Source: Cladocopium goreaui
Lineage: Eukaryota; Sar; Dinophyceae; Suessiales; Symbiodiniaceae
Reading direction: 5' to 3'
NCBI GenBank assembly: GCA_947184155.2
Contig: CAMXCT020000512.1
Location: forward strand, 82,779 to 146,778
DNA: 64,000 nt
The notes under the pieces are model-generated. The model saw only the letters and a program-made list of their open reading frames with translations. It searched no databases and had not been told where the DNA came from. Of the stretch, positions 10,231 through 20,135 are shown piece after piece (the first letter of the stretch is position 1; each line of letters opens with the position of its first letter). The translations under genes and the position numbers were made by a program.

Positions 10231-10640
10231 GCTGGCTTGCTTGCTAGCTTGCTGGCTTGCTGGCTTGCTTTGCTTTGCCTTGCCTTGCCTTGCCTTGCCT
10301 TGCCTTGCTTGCTTGCTTGCTGCCTTGCTGCCTTGCAGCTACAGGCCCCAGCCATCTGTTTTTAAGGGCGTTCAAGACTCCGTTTGCCCGCCTTCAAACC
10401 CCTCAAACCCCTCAAACCCTTCCGCAGGCCTTTCCAAGGCAACTCTCGCAGCTTCCCGCGCGCCTTTCCATGGCAACTCTCGCAGCTACACGCCCCACAC
10501 AATGCTTCAAACCCTTACGCAGGCCTTTCCAAGGCAACTGTGTTCTTTGCTTTGCCCGCCTTCAAACCCATCAAACCCTTCAAACCCTTCCGCAGGCCTT
10601 TCCAAGGCAACTCTTGCAGCTTCCCGCAGCTTTCCAAGCA
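10231..10640. repeat. GCTTGCTG/CCTTG and GGCCTTTCCAAGGCAACT low-complexity repeats, copy 1
   Basis: A run of GCTTGCTG and CCTTG units (10,231-10,335) precedes four to five imperfect units containing CGCAGGCCTTTCCAAGG and TTCAAACCC. The second duplicate copy has small unit-number changes. No coding content is seen. Confidence 0.85.
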
Positions 10641-10665
10641 ACTCTCGGCTACAAGAGCCTGTGAT

Positions 10666-13600
10666 TCACCGTTTCTCATGGGCTTTCTGTTCTGGCACGT
10701 GCCATTTACTTTTCTTGCATGATTTCCCAGCGGGCGTGTCATGCTTGACGTGAATCTCCCCGAACGAACGGGATGACCACGCAACAGTTTGACACACCGG
10801 GCACGAGTGGGCATGGCGCCGCGTCTCTCTGCTGACACGGCCCTCCTTCACATAAAATTGGTTCCCGCACACGCTCCTATGGTCTATTTGCCCCGTTTTG
10901 GTGTTACTTAAACTCTCCCCGTTGCAAAATGGGCACATGTAAACGTAAGCTTTTGCCACTCTGCTGACTTGGCCTTCCTTCACATAAAATTTGTTGCCGC
11001 ACACGCTTCTATGGTCTATTTGCCCCGGTTTGGTGTTACTTAAACTCTCCTTGTTGCAAAATAGGCACATGTAAACGTAAGTTTTTGCGACTATGCGTTC
11101 GTCCTTCACGCGAAATTTGTTCCCGCACCTGCAGAAATGATCTACTTGACCTGTACGCACCGTACTAGTCACTCATTCACGACACTGCGGACACGTGTAT
11201 TCGCACAACTTTCTTTTCTGCGTTGCTTTTCCTTCCTTTGCTGGCACCGTCGCCTTGTCGCTGGGCTTGGCGCCTTCCTTCTCTTTAGCTTGCAAGTCTG
11301 GCTGCCCTTCCCGGGCCTCGTCTGTTCCGTCTTTGCGTTGCTTTGCTCTCCGCTCTGCTTCCTGTGTTTCGGCGTTGTCCACGTCTCGTTTCCGTTTTTC
11401 TTCTGCGATCGCATCCTAGACATCCGCGACGGGCATGTCTGTTCCATCGTCTTGTCTGCGCTGTGTTGCCTTCGGCTCTGCTTCCTTCGTTTGCCCGGCG
11501 TCCTGTTCTCTATTCCGTTTTCTTGTCGCGATGGCAGCCCAGACATCAGCGATGGCACGTGCCTTTGTCTCTTGCGCCGCCCTCACCGCTACTTTCGCCT
11601 GAGTTGCAGCTACCCGTTGCACCGCTTTGCTGATGCTCCTCCGGGGAATGGGGTTTCGAGCAGTTGCTGCAGACTTGGTCACCATTACAAGAACGATGCA
11701 GCGCCAGCCATGATTCAAAAGCGCAGGCTGCTTGCTGTACCTTGCATACCCTGCATTGCCACCAGCCCCAGGCTTTACTCGAACAATCCACACACACTCT
11801 ACCGCCATTGCGTGCCCGTCGCCACGCCGCGGCAGAAAATTTAGTTTCGTCCTTGCGCGTCTTGCAGACACTACAGAATTGCGTTTGCTCGCACGTCTTA
11901 CAAATAAGATAAAATGTGGCTTGTGGCCTTGCATGTTTTGCCATGAATGCATCCTCCTGTTTCCAGGCCGTGCAGGCCATGCATTGCCAGGGCTGTTGTG
12001 CTTCAACGTGCCGACGAATGCATTCCTTGCATACTCTTCCCGCATCTGCACGTTTCCATCGACCAGCCGTGAATGCAGAAGCCGGCTTTGATTCATTACA
12101 TTCTTTGCATTGCCTTTCGTCTCGGTATTTCGCTCGCAGGGCGCTCCAATCAATTTTTTCACCACCCCAGAACCGCAACAGCAATTCTCGCCCTACTTTT
12201 GCGCCTTTTCGAAACGGTGCTGCAGGGAACAGTCTGTACACAAACACACCATGCCTGTCCTGGACACGCGTTTTCGCAATGTAAGCAGCAATGGGTCGCC
12301 TGGGTCGCCATTGTGCATGGCCATGACAACGCCTTCTTTGCAAGTTTGCCCTTGGGCTGCGTGCGCGGTCGTGGCAAACCCTGAAGCCAATGGAAACTGC
12401 TTCCGTGTGACACGGAGTACTGGCCGCCTGCGCCCCTTGTCCAAATACCACGGTTTCTTTTGCGGCGCGACGGGAAAAACGGTGTCTTCATCAATCCCCT
12501 CGACACGCCAGGTGGTCTTGGTCTTGAACCGGACCAGGATACACGCGGGCAACTCGTTCCAAATCTGCGTCTCTTCTTGACTGGCCCCTCCGACGGCATC
12601 GGCCGGCCAAACCCAGCCAACAATCTCCCCAGCACACCCACGTAAAATTCCACGGCTGCGATCCAAGTGATCTGCGGCAGACACTGGCATACCAAGGCAC
12701 AGTGGCAAAACAACGTACAAGGACCCACAGTCCTCATCGTGTCGCTGCAGCCATGTCAATTTTCCTTTGCCCAGATCGGGCTTTTCACGCAAAGTTATGC
12801 TTGATATTCTCTCATTTTGCGTAGCGCAGCACCTGTCCTGTTTCTGCGGCCCAAGCTTTTGCGCGCAGTTTATTCACCTGATACTTCACGGCATTTGTGG
12901 CGAAAATAGCTTTTGCACCGGCAAACATGGGGGACGCCTCGGCGGCACTGTCTGCAACTCTGGCCTTGGAGCGGCGCTCGTTGGTGCACACGTCACATTC
13001 GGAACGCAAGATTGCCTGTGGCGCTGCTTTTTCTCGGAGCAACTTTTGGCACGTGGCCTGGTTGCACTCTAGTCTCTGCCCGTTCCAGCTGCCAGGTACG
13101 GGCGTGGCAAAGCCATGCAAGAATGCGTGGTTCGTCTCGTATGACGCGCCGTTTCGTACTTTGTTTGTAGACTCCGCAACCAGATATCCTGGGTGCGCTC
13201 GCAAATCACCAGTTCTGTCACGCCATTGATTCCGTCCGGGGACCCGCCCCAGACCAACTCTTGCCCGCGGATGGTATGGACTACTTTCTTCGTTTTGCAC
13301 TGCATCAACCATTCCCATGGGACATCTCCCAAAAAAGTTCCACGTGGCGGTGGCAGCTGCCACATATCACCTGCCAGAATATCGTTTAACCCTCCAAAAG
13401 GACGGGCATATGCCGCATCCTTTGCGTACTTGCTTTGGGCGAGATCGCGGACCAACTCTCGCTCAGCGCTAACCATGCTGATCTCATCAATGATGAGCCA
13501 TCGCCAGCGCAATGCTGTAGGAGCGAGATCATATGACGCAACACTGTAGGAGCGAGAAATGACGGATGAGTCAAAAAATCGAACGTGGCCAACCCCAAAA

Positions 13601-13722
13601 ATAAGTAGATTATAGTCGACCCATGCCAGTCTATTCTTCCTTTTAACTTGGACCCTTGGTTTAGGCCCACACCAGAGCCACCTGTGGAATGATCTGAACC
13701 TGACCCACTGCACAGGTGACAA
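10666..13722 (-). pseudogene. Pif1-like SF1 helicase with Stc1-like and zinc-ribbon tail, frameshifted, copy 1
   Basis: Minus-strand order: WLIIDEISMVSA (Walker B, about 13,480) and GDMWQLPPP (motif III) in one frame. Then KAIFATNAVKYQVNKLRAKA, then LYVVLPLCLGMPV, LPACILVRF and ATTAHAAQGQT (motif V, about 12,350). Another frame follows with YRLFPAAPFRKG and GEKIDWSALRAKYRDE. The tail has four or more Cys-x2-Cys pairs of the type CKECNESKPASAF...CKEC, like Stc1 domains, then a charged repeat region. It ends with three tandem zinc ribbons (CGNKFYVKEG...CPFCN) to 10,666. Walker A is missing, because the N-terminus is replaced by unrelated sequence near 13,560. At least three frameshifts, a TAG (about 11,430) and a TGA (about 11,172) break it. 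Copy 1 lacks 2 bp near 11,651 that copy 2 retains. The role would be DNA unwinding; whether this is a host or an element gene is unknown. Confidence 0.68.
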
Positions 13723-13728
13723 TCACCT

Positions 13729-13732
13729 TGGC

Positions 13733-13773
<41 letters not shown>

Positions 13774-13864
13774 GATCGATCTATCTATCTATCTATCTCT
13801 CTCTCTCTCTCTCTATCCATCTATCTATCTATCTATCTATCCATCCATCCATCTATCTATCCAC
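13729..13864. repeat. CTAT microsatellite at right edge of duplication copy 1
   Basis: Nearly pure CTAT with short CT and CCAT interruptions. The 13.7-kb match to the second copy ends at its left side. ORFs reading LSIYLSIY are repeat translations. Confidence 0.97.
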
Positions 13865-13865
13865 C

Positions 13866-14600
13866 GCCCCAAGGATCCTCCAGTTAGGGATCTATACAGT
13901 CTATACATATTGTCCATATGAACCATTTCTGGGGATTATTGGATCCAATGCGCTCGTTGGACCAAATCTTCCGCAAACCCGTTAAATGCCGGAGGCCAAG
14001 ATTTTCCGCGCCACAAATCTCCTGATTTTTCCGTATTTTGGGTGCCCCAATAGCAAGAAATCCAATAGTAAAATCATGCTCCCCCATCTGCCGGAAAAAT
14101 GGAAGCGTCTCCATTTTTGAGGCAACCATTGATCAAAACGGCCCAAGAATCATTCGGCATCCGGAAATCCGAGAGACATCTCCATGTCATCGTTCGACCC
14201 GGAGATCCAAGACTCTACCTCGAAAAGCGAGGGCGACTGCCTGGGTAGCTCCCACTTAGATCCTAAGTGAGAAAACTCTACGCCAACGAATTGAAGGCGT
14301 CGGCGTTGCTGAAAAAACGCCTTGGGAACAATGTGTAAGTTTTTGATATGTCTGGGGTGAGGAAGGGTATGGAACAAGAAATAGTAAGGCTCACTTGAAA
14401 CTGGCGGAGATCTTTGGACAGCACTTTTGAAACTTTGCAAAACAACTCTGAATCGAAAAGGCAAAAACTGCAGACCAGCGTAATTCCGTTGCATTTGTTG
14501 TCGGATGTAGCCTGTCATGGCCCTAGCGGATGGTGCAAAACAAGATAAACAAGCCGTCGAGCACTTTTTAGTGGGATTTTTAGCTTGAGCCACAAAGGCC
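13866..14600. other. No supported gene
   Basis: I see only short ORFs without recognisable motifs. A 14,038-14,280 plus-strand frame (MSSFDPEIQDSTSKSEGD) is acidic and could be linker debris of the retroelement fragment that follows, but this cannot be shown. Confidence 0.45.
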
Positions 14601-15545
14601 AAGCATCCGTTTGGGACCATGTCGAATCACGCAGAGGAAAGCCCGATGCCTGTGGACTTGCCTCGGCCTACTTTCGGGAGATTGCGGAGAAGGGTGACGA
14701 TTGCTCCGACACCACCTCCTTCTTTGCCCTCTTTGTCATCAAGACGGTCGGCGAGTGGGAGTGCCTCACCTCAGCGTCAGGAGATGCCTCGGCGTTGGGA
14801 GGGACTTCTAGCGAAGGTGACCCTGGTCTCGGGTCAGCAGAGATCAGAGAGGCATACATGCTAGCCGCTGGAGGTTGGAAACGGGGCGAGAGGAGGTGAC
14901 GGAGGCCGATCCTTCGCTGAATGATCCTTGGATGGGCCGAGACAAGTCCTTGCAGTGGGCGACACGAAAACTGATCCAATATTTCGGATCCCGAGCAGGA
15001 GATGAGATCAGAAGTTTCGGGAACGTCGCAGGACAGCTCACGTGGAATCAGGGGTAGCAATTGGTACTGTGGATGGGATGGTGGTCAGTGGAGCCCTGGT
15101 CCAGCTGGCGCATGCCTTGACTTGGTGCAATTTATCAAAGGTGGTTTTGGCTTGGCTGAGAGCCCTCGGCTGTGGTTCAAGAAGCTGCAGCGGACAGTCA
15201 AGTCCATGGGTGCCCGGGAGTGGGCACTGATCCCAGGAATCTTTTCCTTTTTCCACGAGGGGAAGGTGATTGCGATGACACCCGCATGATTGGACATCCT
15301 GAGCAGGCCAAGCCGGTGTGGGAGAAGCTGAAGGCAGAGCTCACCTTCGGTGAGTGGCGAGATGAGCAGCTTGACCTAGCCCGCACGCTGGTAGGGCTGG
15401 CACGCGCAGTGGCCAAACACAGTCTAGTGTTATCGGCTTGGGAGGGAGTCGAAGTTGAAGACATTGCTTTCTTGCTTGGAGACCGTGCACCAGGAACTCT
15501 GCGGAATCACCTTTCAGGTTGGCGTAGGTGGGCGAGCTATTGTCA
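14601..15545 (+). pseudogene. Degenerate Copia reverse transcriptase fragment joined to another element fragment
   Basis: Plus-strand frames include a Ser/Pro-rich segment, then EVTEADPSLNDPWMGRDKSL, and then KGGFGLAESPRLWFKKL, a diagnostic RVT_2 block of dinoflagellate Copia elements. After a frame change comes DCDDTRMIG, in the place of the catalytic HVDD, followed by AKPVWEKLKAELTFGEW, the normal post-catalytic sequence. From about 15,350 the similarity changes: RAPGTLRNHLSGWRRWASYC resembles the core-binding region of DIRS-type tyrosine recombinases of the same lineage (low confidence). The frame then runs into the inverted minisatellite element. Several stops and shifts make it debris from at least two elements. 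Confidence 0.5.
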
Positions 15546-15546
15546 G

Positions 15547-15885
15547 GGGGTCAGGTTCAACGAGATTCCGGATAAGGTTCCGAAGGTTCCGGAGAAGGTC
15601 GGGGAGGGTTTGGTGCAGAGCCAGGTCAGGTCCAACAGGGTTCCGGAGAAGGTTGCAGAAAAGGTGAGAAGGTTCCGGGATGCTTTGGTGCAGAGCCAGG
15701 TCAAGTTCAACAGGGTTCCGGAGAAGGTTCCAGAGAAGGTCTGGGAGGCTTTGGTGCAGAGCCAGCTTAGGTTCAACGGGATTATTCACGGAAACCCACC
15801 TGAGGTGTTTCCAGCACTTGGCTTTGCGACACGCTTCAGCAAGAAAACGTTGCGGCTGTTGGGGATACCACCGAAGCTTATTTTC
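15547..15885 (-). repeat. Inverted, diverged relative of the composite minisatellite element
   Basis: Read on the minus strand, it starts AAGCTTCGGTGGTATCCCCA, has the same head as 9,598-9,720 with substitutions, and then about four units of GGTTCCGGAGAAGG-type repeats. Orientation is opposite to the other two loci in the window. Confidence 0.85.
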
Positions 15886-16235
15886 ATTTGGGGTGGGGTG
15901 GGGTGGGGGTAACGTTCATGTCAACTTGAACACACATGGATTGTATGGTGCGCATAGGGCTACAATATGCATATTTTTCATTTGGGGTGGGGTGGGGTGG
16001 GGGTAATAACGTTCATGCCAACTTGAACGCACATGGATTGTATGGTGTGCATAGGGCTACAATATGCATCTCTGTCATTTGGGGTGGGGTTGGGGTGGGG
16101 TGGGGTGGGGGTAATAACGTTCATGCCAACTTGAACGCACATGGATTGTATGGTGTGCATAGGGCTACAATATGCATCTCTGTCATTTGGGGTGGGGTTG
16201 GGGTGGGGTGGGGTGGGGGTAATAACGTTCATGGC
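15886..16235. repeat. G-rich tandem repeat, four units of about 95-115 bp
   Basis: Each unit contains TCATTTGGGGTGGGGTGGGG, a GGGGGTAATAACGTTCATG segment and a conserved CACATGGATTGTATGGTG part. Units start near 15,886, 15,978, 16,075 and 16,187. Runs of GGGGT could form G-quadruplexes on the plus strand. Confidence 0.9.
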
Positions 16236-16244
16236 AACTTGAAC

Positions 16245-16345
16245 ATACGTCCTGCTACGCTGTGGAATTTTCTCTTGCACTTGCGCACATACGTCCTGCT
16301 ACGCTGTGGAATTTTCTCTTGCGCACATACGTCATGCTACGTTTT
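16245..16345. repeat. Short tandem repeat (CATACGTCCTGCTACGCTGTG), three units
   Basis: Three imperfect copies of about 40 bp, all containing ACGTC(C/A)TGCTACG, follow the G-rich repeat directly. They overlap the 3' end of the zinc-knuckle ORF. Confidence 0.8.
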
Positions 16346-16610
16346 GGGATCTTCCGACCGGGATTGTTTCTTGCACCTGCTTTGTGTCTGGTCTTCTCTA
16401 ACTTCGATCTCAATCTTCTAATCTCGAGGGCGGCCTTGGAACTGCAGCTTTCCAAGCGATGTCCAACTTGGCCGCATCCGAGACATGTGCGAGGCATTCG
16501 ATCTTAAACTTTGTCAATGTTACATTCGTGCAAACACTCAAAAAACTGTTCAACATGAAATCTAGATTGTTAGTTTTGAAATCTAGATTGTTAGTTTTGC
16601 GGTCTCTCAA
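16255..16610 (-). pseudogene. Retroelement zinc-knuckle (CCHC) fragment
   Basis: The minus-strand frame 16497-16255 (80 codons) contains CLGCGQVGHRLESC, a perfect CX2CX4HX4C retroviral-type zinc knuckle. A basic segment follows (AALEIRRLRSKLEKTRHKAG and PGRKIPKRS). Such knuckles occur at the C-terminus of gag or in recombinase-linked ORFs and bind nucleic acid. An overlapping frame extends to 16,610. No adjacent gag or RT on the same strand could be identified, so it is probably a remnant. The last third is encoded by the tandem repeat and may not be native protein. Confidence 0.5.
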
Positions 16611-16689
16611 AAAGCCTGTTCCAAGACTTCAACTTATCGATGTTTCGTTCCATAATTCAGCTGAGATATCCTGGATGTAAAAAACTTTG

Positions 16690-18260
16690 GGAAAACCATG
16701 AAAAAACAACATCCAAATGCCTGCGGAACATTCAACTCAACTGAGCATCAGGAATCCAAGATCAAGACGCCACAGAAACCACTAAGGTTTCTATGTGCGC
16801 GCATGCGCGCAGCCTAAAATGGTGGCTACCAGCCCACCTTTTCCCATCTTTTTGGCTGGTATCCCCGTGCCAAGACTGGCCAAGCTCGTTACGCCGGCCA
16901 CATTCCGCTGGCCACATTCTGAGGCATCGGGCGGAACGAATGATCCGGCTAGCCACATTCTTGGCGCTCTCTTTCATGGCATTGAGGGACTCGGTGCTTC
17001 GCTGGGAAAAGTTGTGGAAAAATATGTGGAACCGGCTGGTGGTGGAAAACATTCTGCAACAACCACATTGACTGGAGAAAAGGAATCAAAATGCGGGATG
17101 TCAATGAACTAACAAATTGAAACAAATGGTTTGAATATACTCCAGTTCTAATTTCTATTTAACCCTAAGATGGAGGAGATATTCAACACCAAGACACAGC
17201 AACATGGTGAGCCAAAAATCAGATTCCATGACTCCCGGGTGCCCAACATATGGTTCCACACGTTCTCGACTCCTGGACACTGGACCAAAGCCATCACCTG
17301 CAGACATGGAGGATATTGAAATCCCTTTCCGGTCAAAAAAACAACTTAACAAACCAGAAAAGCAGGGATTAGTTGAAAAAAGGGCGCCCGCAAGTCTTTT
17401 CCCACAGACAGTTTCCCTATTAAAATGTCCAAATGAGTCTACGAGTCTACATCAATTTCAAACACAGCCACTTTGTCTTTTTGCGAAACTCCAATTGGCC
17501 GTGCCTGCCATAGCCATCAACTCTCAGTCAGATCGATCCGGTGCCGGTAGATGATGGTAGCTGCTATAGATACAAGGTGCTTTGACAAATTGAGATCCAT
17601 TGTCTTGAAATTCATAACCCAAAAAAAACACCCACAATCCAACAACTATCAACAACTGCAAAGCATCAGATTTTTTGATTTGGAAGCCAGTAGGGTGTCA
17701 CCAATGCACCAATGTAACAAAGTACAACCTGCAAATTGTCTCTCAACTGATGACCCCACGAAAATCAAGAAACAAGTGGGCAAAATGTCCTTGAAGCGAA
17801 CGCGCACGGGTTAATGTGCCAAAAGCAAAAAACAAAAATGTCAGAACCATTGGCGAAGGGTAGTTTGTGGTTCGCAAACCGCAATGCTCTCTTTTGAACG
17901 TAAAGAGAAAATGAGCAGTGTTCAAAACCCAGTGCCATCCCTTCTCTGCGCACGGTCTCGGGGTGACAGATTGGTTGAGAACGGGATTCGCCGGGTTTGA
18001 ATTATCACAAGGTTTGGAATATCCAGGGATGGATCGTTGGGATGTCGCCCAAAAAAATCGACAAAAATGTCGACAGCAGGACGACTCAAATTCACGACAT
18101 TGGGATGAATACAACGAAGATGACAGGATTATTTTGATGTGGGTCAAAATGGAAGACCTAGGGGACCACAGATGGAAATGTCTAGTTTAGTATTAACCAT
18201 CCAATTCTTGGGGTACCTAATTTTGACTCATACCCTGATGAGGACATGCTACCGTTTGGT
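16690..18260. other. No supported gene
   Basis: Both strands have only ORFs of up to about 130 codons with no motif I recognise and no coding-like codon bias. I see nothing firm here. Confidence 0.5.
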
Positions 18261-18266
18261 TATGAC

Positions 18267-18356
18267 TAACATAGCTATGGAAAGATCCACCCATTTTTCA
18301 TTGGTAAATCCATGGATAAATCCTCTATAAATGAACCAGTTTCCATAGCTATGTTA
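18267..18356. repeat. Inverted repeat, 17-bp perfect arms
   Basis: TAACATAGCTATGGAAA at 18,267-18,283 is mirrored by TTTCCATAGCTATGTTA at 18,340-18,356, with a 56-bp spacer holding a small ATCCATGGAT palindrome. It resembles a short MITE or hairpin; no flanking target-site duplication was identified. Confidence 0.85.
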
Positions 18357-18375
18357 AATAGCCAGAGTGTACTGA

Positions 18376-18398
18376 TGATGATGATGATGATGATGAGG
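18376..18398. repeat. GAT trinucleotide microsatellite
   Basis: About seven GAT units (TGATGATGATGATGATGATGA), in an AT-rich intergenic stretch. Confidence 0.9.
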
Positions 18399-18399
18399 G

Positions 18400-20130
18400 T
18401 GACTGCTGTGGCCTTATAAAATGATTTATGTGTTATCATTATTGTTTTTGGATATCATTATATCATGTGTACTGCTGGTATCGTTATCAGTACTATCATT
18501 GCTATTATGGTTGCTATGTGTGTGTGTGTTTGTTTGTTTTTCATGTTCGGTTCTGATGAATTATCATCCATCCTGCATTAACTGGCATATAATTATCATT
18601 CGCGACCATTTTCATTAACATATTAACGTTGCTCATAATGATCATTGTTCATGTTTATATAACCACCATCAATTACCAATAACTATCAATGATGGTGGCT
18701 ACTGATCAATCATCGAAATCGTTCACGACTAATCTAATTCCCTCAATTAATACTAGGTAAGTAGTGCTGTGACTATGATGTAGGAATCTGGTGATGATCA
18801 TTGCTGTTATCACCATCACGACCGCGAGTATGATGTGATTCTGGGGAGGGTCCACGAATAACCGCTAATGGATGAAAATTGAAATCAATAGAAGTTGAAG
18901 TGCGTGTATTTTCGAGGTAATCCAGTGCCCCCGATACAATCGCGAATGGCATTGCAGTGACATGCTTGCAAAGCACTTACAGGCGCTCTGTTCCTTCTTT
19001 TTCTTGCTACCCACAAGATGCCAACGTGTCACTTTCCAGGCGCAGCACAGCAGTCTGCTTGCACAAGTGTTCCTGTACACATCTTTCAGTAGCGACTTGC
19101 AAGTTGATCCTTAGTGGTGCACACTACCGAACATCACCTTCCTGTCCTGGTGAACGAGGGAGAACAAGGTGGTTCTACTGTTCTACGCAACAAAGATTGT
19201 CTTTTTTTTCGTGGCCCTTGAGCCACAAGGACGCGTAGGCCATCTTTCGGCAACAACTGAATGATTCTTACCTGTTGTCTCGGCATGTCTTTGCTACTTT
19301 GCGACAGACTCCATTGAGAGATGGCTATGGATCAAAATGAAACAAAAGGGTCGTTTGCGAACCAAAACCGGGTTACGCCATTGAAATCCACTGATTCTTA
19401 ATCATCATTTTCGCCTCCGGTTATTGAACGTTGCCATGGAAAATGACCCGTTTGTAGATGATGTATCTTTTCAGCATGACCATTTTCCATTTCTGTGATG
19501 GATTACCAAAAGTAACTTGGGGATCGATACCCTCAATGGATTGGTTTGTCGGAAAATCTCAACCGGAAATCATGGATTTTCCCATGCAGATCATGCGGTT
19601 GTTCCTGTAATTTTCCTTGAAACCCATCCGGGTTCGTCTCGAAATGGGATACCTCTAATTCCAGTTGTTTCTCATCATTTTCCCTATTAAAATCGTTTTT
19701 TGGGAGGCTATGAGGTTATACCGTTATCCAGTTATACCCCATTTTCCCATGCTGCCATATCTGCCATGCTTCAGCACTTGCAAAGCCTGGAGCCGAGCCC
19801 CAAGGCTGCCAGCTCGACAGCAGCCCGACAGCACAGCAGCGCTGGCAACGGCAACGGACCTGGGCCCATGCAGCAGCAAGGACCACCTCCAGGGGAAGCT
19901 CATCAGGTTGGACGCATCCACCAAGTCCGCCTCCAAACAGGCGGATTTGAGTTTTTTTTTCATGATTTCTAATGTTAGTAAAGCAATATGCCATGTAAAT
20001 AAAAGCGTAAATCCATATTGATAATATGTAAATCCCAGCCATGTTGTGATGGTTGGAATCCCACCCATGAAAATGGTCAAATTGGAAATGGTTTGCTATT
20101 GCATACTATTGCTTTACCAACATGAAAATT
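18400..20130. other. Mostly non-coding; one possible exon
   Basis: AT-rich, low-complexity sequence with no recognisable protein motif. About 19,770-19,945 is distinctly GC-rich and open on the plus strand (see findings). Otherwise I see nothing. Confidence 0.4.
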
Positions 20131-20135
20131 GATGC

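Larger units (their letters stand above)
1..13728. repeat. Segmental duplication, copy 1 (left end outside window)
   Basis: This block matches 42,871-56,778 in direct orientation, about 43.05 kb downstream. Long stretches are base-identical; for example the roughly 930-bp gag ORF differs at one seen position. Differences are scattered SNPs, 1-8 bp indels and repeat-length changes. The match stops on the right where both copies run into a CTAT microsatellite, after which the flanks are unrelated. The left edge of the match lies before base 1. It could be a real segmental or transposed duplication, or an assembly artefact. Confidence 0.93.

Noticed and set aside
9717-10355. ORFs reading EPGQVQQGSGEG and LNLTWLCTKAS
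   Set aside because: Translations of the composite minisatellite; equal openness in several frames and the same pattern in the inverted copy.
11137-11844. Plus-strand ORFs opposite the helicase tail (up to 235 codons, Cys/Leu/Phe-rich)
   Set aside because: Antisense shadows of the charged, Cys-rich helicase tail.
13716-13985. LSIYLSIY-type ORFs here and at 41,240-41,654 and 56,764-57,336
   Set aside because: Pure tetranucleotide microsatellite translation.
15886-16235. Possible CRISPR-like array (repeats with spacers)
   Set aside because: Units are continuous tandem repeats without variable spacers, and the context is eukaryotic.
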